DNA of 64,000 bases from an uncultured Alphaproteobacteria bacterium (GTDB lineage: Bacteria; Pseudomonadota; Alphaproteobacteria; Rhizobiales; Aestuariivirgaceae): positions 1 to 64,000 of the forward strand of contig CAMFKI010000015.1 of assembly GCA_945957365.1 (NCBI GenBank), given 5' to 3'. Made by a program: the position numbers and the translations under genes. Under the pieces are notes generated by a model. The model saw only the letters and a program-made list of their open reading frames with translations, did no database searches and was not told the origin of the DNA. This document shows, one piece after another, positions 59,578 through 64,000 of this stretch. The number at the start of each line of letters is the position of its first letter. Within the stretch, counting starts at the first letter, position 1.

Positions 59578-60419
59578 CAGGCCGCCTTGACCGCCCGCGG
59601 GCTTCGTCCGCCGCGGAGCAAGTAGGCGATCGCCGACCAGTACAGCACCGCGGCGATCACCTGGCTGAGGTCAGGCCGGGCGCGATAGCCGGTCAGCGCC
59701 GCGACCAGGCTGCCGAAGGGGCTGGTGTCGTCGAGCAGCATCGTGGTGTTCCACAGCGGCTTCGAGGGCAGCGGCAGCAGGCCAAGGCCCGACAGCCGGT
59801 CGATGCCGGTGAGCAACAGCGAGAAGGCGAGGAGCAGCAGCATGATCTCGGTGAAAACGAAGAACTGCCGCCAGGAAAACAGCTTGCTGCCGAGCTGCAG
59901 CAGCCAGTAGGTGGCGAGTGCCGCCGCAAAGCCGATCGCCGCGGTGAAGGCGGTGCCCCAGAACGTGGCGCCCGAGGCTCCCGCCAGGCTGCCATAGAGG
60001 AACACCGCGGTTTCCGAACCTTCGCGCGCCACCGCGATCATGGCGAGGAAGAAGACCCCCCACCAGTGTTCGTTCTGCGAGGCGGCGGTGAGGCCCGAAG
60101 TGATCTCCTTCTTGAGCGTGCGCCCGTGGCGGCGCATCCACACCACCATCTGCACGATGAGCCCGGCGGCGACCAGCACCATGGCGGCCTGGAAATAGTC
60201 CTGGCCCTCGTCACCGAACAGGTCGGCGGCGAACACCAGCACGGCACCCAGCGCCACGGCGGCCGCAAGCCCCGCGGCGACGCCGCCCCACAGGTAGAGC
60301 GTGCCGCGGCTGCGGCCCCTCTCGCCCGACTCGTGCACGAGCCAGGCATGCAGAATTCCGATCACCAGAAGCGCCTCGACCGACTCGCGCCAGATGATCA
60401 ATGCGGTTTGCCAGAGCAT
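59577..60419 (-). CDS. ftrC: FTR1-family iron permease
   Basis: 280 residues, seven-helix permease of the FTR1/EfeU family. Two REGLE-like motifs are seen as RESVEALLVIGIL (near residue 11) and REGSETAVFLYGSL (near 140), which bind ferric iron during transport. It takes iron from FtrA/FtrB after ferroxidation. The start is 10 bp after ftrB. Confidence 0.92.
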   Translation of the reverse strand: MLWQTALIIWRESVEALLVIGILHAWLVHESGERGRSRGTLYLWGGVAAGLAAAVALGAVLVFAADLFGDEGQDYFQAAMVLVAAGLIVQMVVWMRRHGRTLKKEITSGLTAASQNEHWWGVFFLAMIAVAREGSETAVFLYGSLAGASGATFWGTAFTAAIGFAAALATYWLLQLGSKLFSWRQFFVFTEIMLLLLAFSLLLTGIDRLSGLGLLPLPSKPLWNTTMLLDDTSPFGSLVAALTGYRARPDLSQVIAAVLYWSAIAYLLRGGRSPRAVKAA

Positions 60420-60428
60420 GACGGGACC

Positions 60429-60767
60429 TTACTTCGCGGTGATCTGGGCGTGCGGCGCGTTGGGGTGGAAATCGTCGAAGAAGGCATAGGTGCCCGGATC
60501 GAGATTGCGGATCACCACGACGCTGGAATTGCCCGGCGCGATGACTTTTTCCTTCTTGAGTTCGACGCTCTCGAACTCGGCCGGCACGGTGCCGCTGTTG
60601 GTGACCTCGAGCCTTATCCGCGTGTTGGCCGGCACGTCGAGGGCGAGCGGCGAGATCACGCCGTCCTTCAGGTCGATCTTGAAGGTCGGATCGTCGGCCA
60701 TCGCAGGGGCCGCAAGGGCCCCCGCCAGGATGAGGGGGAGCAGCCCGATCTTCAACGCGGACGTCAT
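60429..60767 (-). CDS. ftrB: Cupredoxin-like periplasmic protein (FtrB type)
   Basis: 112 residues. Signal peptide (LKIGLLPLILAGALAAPAMA), then a cupredoxin-like beta barrel: LALDVPANTRIRLEVTNSGT, EFESVELKKEKVIAPGNSS and GTYAFFDDFHPNAPHAQI. The EFES-ELKKEK pattern is typical of the EfeO N-terminal/FtrB cupredoxin that helps oxidise Fe2+. Start 60767 follows ftrA by one base. Confidence 0.85.
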   Translation of the reverse strand: MTSALKIGLLPLILAGALAAPAMADDPTFKIDLKDGVISPLALDVPANTRIRLEVTNSGTVPAEFESVELKKEKVIAPGNSSVVVIRNLDPGTYAFFDDFHPNAPHAQITAK

Positions 60768-60768
60768 C

Positions 60769-61308
60769 TCAGTAGGATCCCTTCTTGCCGGTTCCGGCGT
60801 AGATGAACTCATAGCTTGCGTCAAACGGCTTGAACCAGGGCGCGACGCCCGTTTCCTTGTCGACATGACGGCCGAAATGCGTGGTGGTGCCGGGCGGCGA
60901 AATGTGGAAGGTGAGCTTGTACTGGCCTTCGCCGCCAAGCTTCACGTTGTCACCATAGTGCGGGCCGTCGCTGGCCACCATGGGCATGAAGTCGCCGCTC
61001 GACTTGTAGCTGCCGTCCGCCTTCTCGAGCGTGTAGGTGATGGCGAGGTCGGGGATCCAGTCGCCCTCGGCGAAGCCGTTGGTGTTGTCCTTGGCGGCGT
61101 GGATGTCGGCCTCGAGGTGAACGTCGCTCTCGGCCGCAGCCTTCATCATGCCGGCCGGCTCCATCTCGATGGGCTGAAGATAGACCGCCGCCACTTCCAT
61201 GCCGTTGATCATCACCGGGTCGCCGGCGGGATACTCCGCTGCGAAAGCAAGGCCCGTTCCCATGGCGAGCAGTCCTGCTGCGAGGGCGGTGGAGGCAAAA
61301 CGATGCAT
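60769..61308 (-). CDS. ftrA: P19-type periplasmic iron-binding protein (FtrA)
   Basis: 179 residues. Signal peptide (FASTALAAGLLAMGTGLAFA). P19 family: EYPAGDPVMINGMEVAAVYL, QPIEMEPAGMM, VHLEADIHAAKDN (copper/iron ligands Met, His, Glu) and FHISPPGTTTHFGRHVDKET. It captures ferrous iron in the periplasm and hands it to FtrC. The ATG at 61308 is preferred over TTG at 61314. First gene of the operon, behind a 9-bp palindrome. Confidence 0.9.
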   Translation of the reverse strand: MHRFASTALAAGLLAMGTGLAFAAEYPAGDPVMINGMEVAAVYLQPIEMEPAGMMKAAAESDVHLEADIHAAKDNTNGFAEGDWIPDLAITYTLEKADGSYKSSGDFMPMVASDGPHYGDNVKLGGEGQYKLTFHISPPGTTTHFGRHVDKETGVAPWFKPFDASYEFIYAGTGKKGSY

Positions 61309-61337
61309 TGGCAAGCCTTTCTAGAATGATTCCAAAG

Positions 61338-61360
61338 TATCCGAGTGATTTACTCGGATA
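61338..61360. promoter_or_regulatory. Perfect palindrome upstream of ftrA (candidate metal-regulator operator)
   Basis: TATCCGAGT-GATTT-ACTCGGATA, a 9-bp perfect inverted repeat, 30-52 bp before the ftrA start and so at promoter distance. It could bind an iron regulator (Irr, RirA or Fur type), or form a terminator for the small gene upstream, but no U-run follows. It does not look like a textbook Fur or Irr box. Confidence 0.5.
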
Positions 61361-61459
61361 TCTTCTGGGTAAACGGCGATGCTTCCCCTGTCAACGGCAT
61401 GAGACAGTCGGTCGCTGCGGTGGCGTGCGGGAAAGTCGGGGAGGGCGTTTGCCCGATGC

Positions 61460-61606
61460 TCAGGAGGACTTGCCGCCCCTGTCGCTGCGCGAGCGCAGCA
61501 GGCCCATGAGGAGCACGAGGACGGCGGCGAGTGCGATCGCGGCGCAGGCCGCGACCGCCACCAGGCCGACGATCGAGTCCGAGAGATATTGGAAGATCCA
61601 GTTCAT
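61460..61606 (-). CDS. 48-residue single-span membrane protein
   Basis: MNWIFQYLSDSIVGLVAVAA followed by CAAIALAAVLVLLMGLL and a charged RSRSDRGGKSS tail. One membrane helix with a positively charged cytoplasmic end. It starts 32 bp after the carbonic anhydrase stop on the same strand, with GGAACG/GAAAGGAAC-type ribosome site (GAAAGGAACGCCCC, AAGGAAC). No similar family recalled. Confidence 0.6.
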   Translation of the reverse strand: MNWIFQYLSDSIVGLVAVAACAAIALAAVLVLLMGLLRSRSDRGGKSS

Positions 61607-61638
61607 GGGGCGTTCCTTTCTCCCGGACCCGTTGCGCG

Positions 61639-62367
61639 TCAGCCGATGAACTCGACCACGCCGGTGTCGAGATCATAGACCGCATAGACGATCTTGACCT
61701 TCTTCTCGTGCTCGAGATGCTTCACGATTTCGCTTTCCGCGCCGATCTTGGCGGCGGTGCGCCTGGCATTCTCGCGCACGACATTGGCGACGAAGTCACC
61801 CGGCTTGCCCTTTTCGGCGCGGGCGGCGGGCAGGATCGCATCGACCATCGGGCCGATGAAGCCCGGCAGCTTGGTGCCCTTCTCGGCCACTTCGCAGGCT
61901 GCCTTCACCGCGCCGCATCGCTCATGGCCCATGACGACGATGAGCGGCGAGCCAAGATGCTCCGCGCCATATTCGATGGTGCCGAGGGTTGCCACGTCGG
62001 CGGTATTGCCGGCATTGCGGCACACGAAGAGTTCGCCGAGGTTGAGGCCGCCGAACAGCAGTTCCGGCGGAACGCGGCTGTCGGCGCAGGTGAGGACGGT
62101 GGCCCAGGGCGCCTGGCCCTGTGCGACTTCCTGGCGGCGCTTCAGCATGTCGGCCTCGCACAGCTGCGGCGCTTCGACGTAGCGCTTGTTGCCGTCCTTG
62201 AGCTTGGCGAGCGCCTCGTCCGGCGTGAGCGTGGTGGGCGGAACGGCAGGGGCCGCGGCGCGGGCCGGACGCTCGAGGCCGCCGAGAACCAGCGCGCCGG
62301 CCGCAAGGCCGAGGGCGGAGCGGGTCAGAAACTGACGGCGGGCTTGATCAATGCACGATTGGCACAT
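61639..62367 (-). CDS. Beta-class carbonic anhydrase, exported by Tat
   Basis: 242 residues. Interconverts CO2 and bicarbonate. Tat signal RRQFLTRSALGLAAGALVLGG followed by an AxA site. Zinc ligands are intact: LTCADSRVPPELLF (Cys-x-Asp-x-Arg) and GHERCGAVKAA (His-x2-Cys). The location is therefore periplasmic, which is unusual for bacterial beta-type enzymes but known. The small membrane protein gene follows it closely. Confidence 0.9.
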   Translation of the reverse strand: MCQSCIDQARRQFLTRSALGLAAGALVLGGLERPARAAAPAVPPTTLTPDEALAKLKDGNKRYVEAPQLCEADMLKRRQEVAQGQAPWATVLTCADSRVPPELLFGGLNLGELFVCRNAGNTADVATLGTIEYGAEHLGSPLIVVMGHERCGAVKAACEVAEKGTKLPGFIGPMVDAILPAARAEKGKPGDFVANVVRENARRTAAKIGAESEIVKHLEHEKKVKIVYAVYDLDTGVVEFIG

Positions 62368-62499
62368 GGAATTTCTCCTGAATGTGAAACAAGTCTGTGT
62401 GGCAGACCAAGCAACGGAGAAACAGTGGTAACTTTACTGACATGCCCGCGCGCGAGCAACCGGCAGGCGGCGCCGGCAGCCGCTCTTCGGGCGGTTTTC

Positions 62500-62814
62500 T
62501 CAACCGGCGTCGATCATCACCTTGCCGCCCTCCACCTTGACGGCATGAACCCTGAGGTTCACGCAGACCGGCGCGCCCTTGGCCTCGCCGCTGCGGTAGT
62601 CGAAACGGCCATTGTGCTTGGGGCATTCGATGATGCCGCCCATGACCAGGCCATCGGCGAGGTGCACCTGCTCGTGGGTGCAGAGCCCGTCGGTGGCATA
62701 ATAGACATCGTCGGGCGAACGGTAGATGGCGTAGCTGCGCCCGCCATGGTCGAAGCGCATCACGTCCTCGGCGTCGATGTCGCCGACGTTGCAGGCGGCA
62801 ATCCAGTTGGGCAT
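62500..62814 (-). CDS. Rieske-type [2Fe-2S] ferredoxin (MocE-like)
   Basis: 104 residues. Rieske cluster motifs LCTHEQVHLADG (Cys-x-His) and IIECPKHNGRFDY (Cys-x2-His) are both present, with the end CVNLRVHAVKVEGGKV. Electron carrier for the oxygen-dependent enzyme encoded just upstream, 16 bp away, as in MocD/MocE pairs. Confidence 0.9.
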   Translation of the reverse strand: MPNWIAACNVGDIDAEDVMRFDHGGRSYAIYRSPDDVYYATDGLCTHEQVHLADGLVMGGIIECPKHNGRFDYRSGEAKGAPVCVNLRVHAVKVEGGKVMIDAG

Positions 62815-62830
62815 GGAAATGGGTCTTCCT

Positions 62831-63901
62831 TTACTCGGCCGCCATGGCCTGCGCGGGATAGTCGCGCGGCAGCGGACGTTCGACCGACCAGCCCGGCTCC
62901 TTCACCTGCCGCAGGATGGCAGGAATGATTTCCGCATAGGCCGCCAGCACCCCGGGGTAGGGCGGCGGGCAGTATTTCTTCATCTCCTCGTGCAGTTCCG
63001 GCAGGCGGTGATAGGGCACCATCGGAAACATGTGGTGTTCCACGTGGTAGTTCATGTTCCAGTAGATGAAGCGCAGCACCGGGTTCATGTAGACGGTGCG
63101 GCAGTTGAGGCGGTGGTCGAGCACGTTCTCCGGCAGGCCCGCATGCTGGGTGAGGCCCGTCAGCACATGCACCCAGGCGCCATACATGGTGGGCAGCGGG
63201 CCGACGAAGAGCATCGGCAGGATGCTGCCGAGATAGGCGGAAAGCGCGATCACCGCGAGGTGGATCGCCAGCCAGATGCGCGCCGTGCGATAGACGCGGG
63301 GCCGCTCGCTCTCGGGAATGTAGTCGGCCTCGTCGGGTGTCAGCTGGCCGCGCGCGTGGCGGACCAGGCTCTTGATCTCGCCCCACACCTGCGGCACGGC
63401 GAAGAACAGCAGGATGACCTTGAGGATCACCGTCGGGCGCATCACCGCCACTTCCGGATCGCGCCCCACGATGATGGTGTCGGTGTGGTGGCGTGCGTGG
63501 CTCCAGCGCCAGACGGTGGGCTCGCGCATGATCATGAAGCAGGCGATCTGGTAGATCGCGTCATTCATCCAGGGAGTCTTGAAGGCGGTGCCGTGGCCGC
63601 ACTCGTGCCAGCGAGAATCCGAAGACGAACCGTAGAGCACGCCATAGGCGATGAAGAACGGGATCGACCAAAGGGTCGGCCAGGCGTACAAGGCGAGGCC
63701 GCCGGTGACCAGGAAGGCGGCGGCCCAGATCAGGGTATCGCGCAGGGCCGGACCGTCGGAGCGCTTCATCAGGTCCTTCATGCGGGCGCGGGGAATGGGT
63801 GCGCGGTACCATTCGGCATTGGCCAGCCCGTGCGCCAGCGCATAACGGCTGGAGGCGCCGGTGAGGCTGTAGTCGTGGGGCGTCGGAAGCGGGGTGTCCA
63901 T
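62831..63901 (-). CDS. Fatty-acid desaturase / hydroxylase family membrane enzyme (MocD-like)
   Basis: 356 residues, diiron membrane oxygenase. All His boxes are present: RWHECGHGTAF, WSHARHHTDT and NYHVEHHMFPMVPYHRLPEL; four hydrophobic segments. Partner of the Rieske ferredoxin. MocD of rhizobial rhizopine breakdown and various lipid or carotenoid hydroxylases share this type, so the substrate is open. The ATG at 63901 is the preferred start. About 100 bp remain to the window edge. Confidence 0.85.
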   Translation of the reverse strand: MDTPLPTPHDYSLTGASSRYALAHGLANAEWYRAPIPRARMKDLMKRSDGPALRDTLIWAAAFLVTGGLALYAWPTLWSIPFFIAYGVLYGSSSDSRWHECGHGTAFKTPWMNDAIYQIACFMIMREPTVWRWSHARHHTDTIIVGRDPEVAVMRPTVILKVILLFFAVPQVWGEIKSLVRHARGQLTPDEADYIPESERPRVYRTARIWLAIHLAVIALSAYLGSILPMLFVGPLPTMYGAWVHVLTGLTQHAGLPENVLDHRLNCRTVYMNPVLRFIYWNMNYHVEHHMFPMVPYHRLPELHEEMKKYCPPPYPGVLAAYAEIIPAILRQVKEPGWSVERPLPRDYPAQAMAAE

Positions 63902-64000
63902 GGGTCGTCCATGTCTCTGGGCATCGGGATCGGGGCTGAGCGTAACGTCAGCGGGCGGCCGGAACAAGGGTTCCGGACGCCGGGCGTCATCACACTCTCG

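Noticed and set aside
61338..61360. Palindrome as terminator of the 48-residue gene
   Set aside because: No U-run on either side and its place 30 bp before ftrA fit an operator better; kept as regulatory site with moderate confidence.
1..64000. CRISPR array or insertion sequence
   Set aside because: No regularly spaced direct repeats and no transposase genes were seen; repeats found are short palindromes or pairs.

Overview
The window is high-GC DNA that reads as a chromosomal segment of an alphaproteobacterium, most likely a member of Hyphomicrobiales (Rhizobiales). The pointers are a mitochondrial-type complex I subunit (NDUFS4 family), a protein with two cold-shock domains, an ftrABCD-type ferrous iron importer as in Brucella and Bordetella, a MocD/MocE desaturase-ferredoxin pair, many small Rhizobiales-style exported proteins and a TupA-like ATP-grasp gene. 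The genus cannot be named from the sequence alone.

Layout. 1-6.1 kb: a pyruvate-decarboxylase-type ThDP enzyme (cut by the left edge), a secreted lipase, an exported protein, an L,D-transpeptidase and a LysR regulator. Two patches of gene decay lie here: a phosphodiesterase remnant at 3213-3442, and at 6173-6631 a DUF347 membrane-protein tail beside a histidine-kinase tail. 6.8-9.1 kb: a CYTH-like protein translationally coupled to a split chromate transporter. 9.2-12.7 kb: an operon of formylglycine-generating enzyme, two membrane proteins and a sulfatase, so the modifying enzyme is made with its substrate. 12.8-22.7 kb: envelope genes, MgtE, a very cysteine-rich repeat protein, a HisKA_2-type sensor kinase, and a converging pair whose Hpt and receiver domains have both lost their phospho-acceptor residues while the HD-GYP output keeps its catalytic motif. 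22.8-27.2 kb: SDR plus cupin, glyoxalase, sirtuin, double cold-shock protein, DUF192, tRNA-Pro(UGG), NDUFS4-like protein and tRNA-Arg(UCU).

27.2-28.7 kb holds a 1.5-kb insertion in tRNA-Arg. It carries one Fic adenylyltransferase gene with an inverted-repeat operator array in front, and is bounded by a 12-bp copy of the tRNA 3' end. 28.7-42.8 kb is mostly housekeeping (phosphoesterase, delta-60 repeat protein, rhodanese, CreA, MetC, GatB, a GST with a histone-H1-like tail, an EEP-family protein, tRNA-Ser, an amidohydrolase).

42.9-48.7 kb is a complete, tightly overlapping hypABFCDE operon for [NiFe]-hydrogenase cofactor assembly. No hydrogenase structural genes are in view, and a QueC-like PP-loop gene of unknown role lies just upstream. 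50-58 kb: YnfA, a TupA-like ATP-grasp protein, cspA with a lysine-rich HTH protein, DUF2092, a multicopper oxidase and a lone secretin GspD. 58.1-63.9 kb: ftrABCD behind a perfect 9-bp palindrome, a 48-residue membrane protein, a Tat-exported beta-carbonic anhydrase, and a Rieske ferredoxin plus fatty-acid-desaturase pair.
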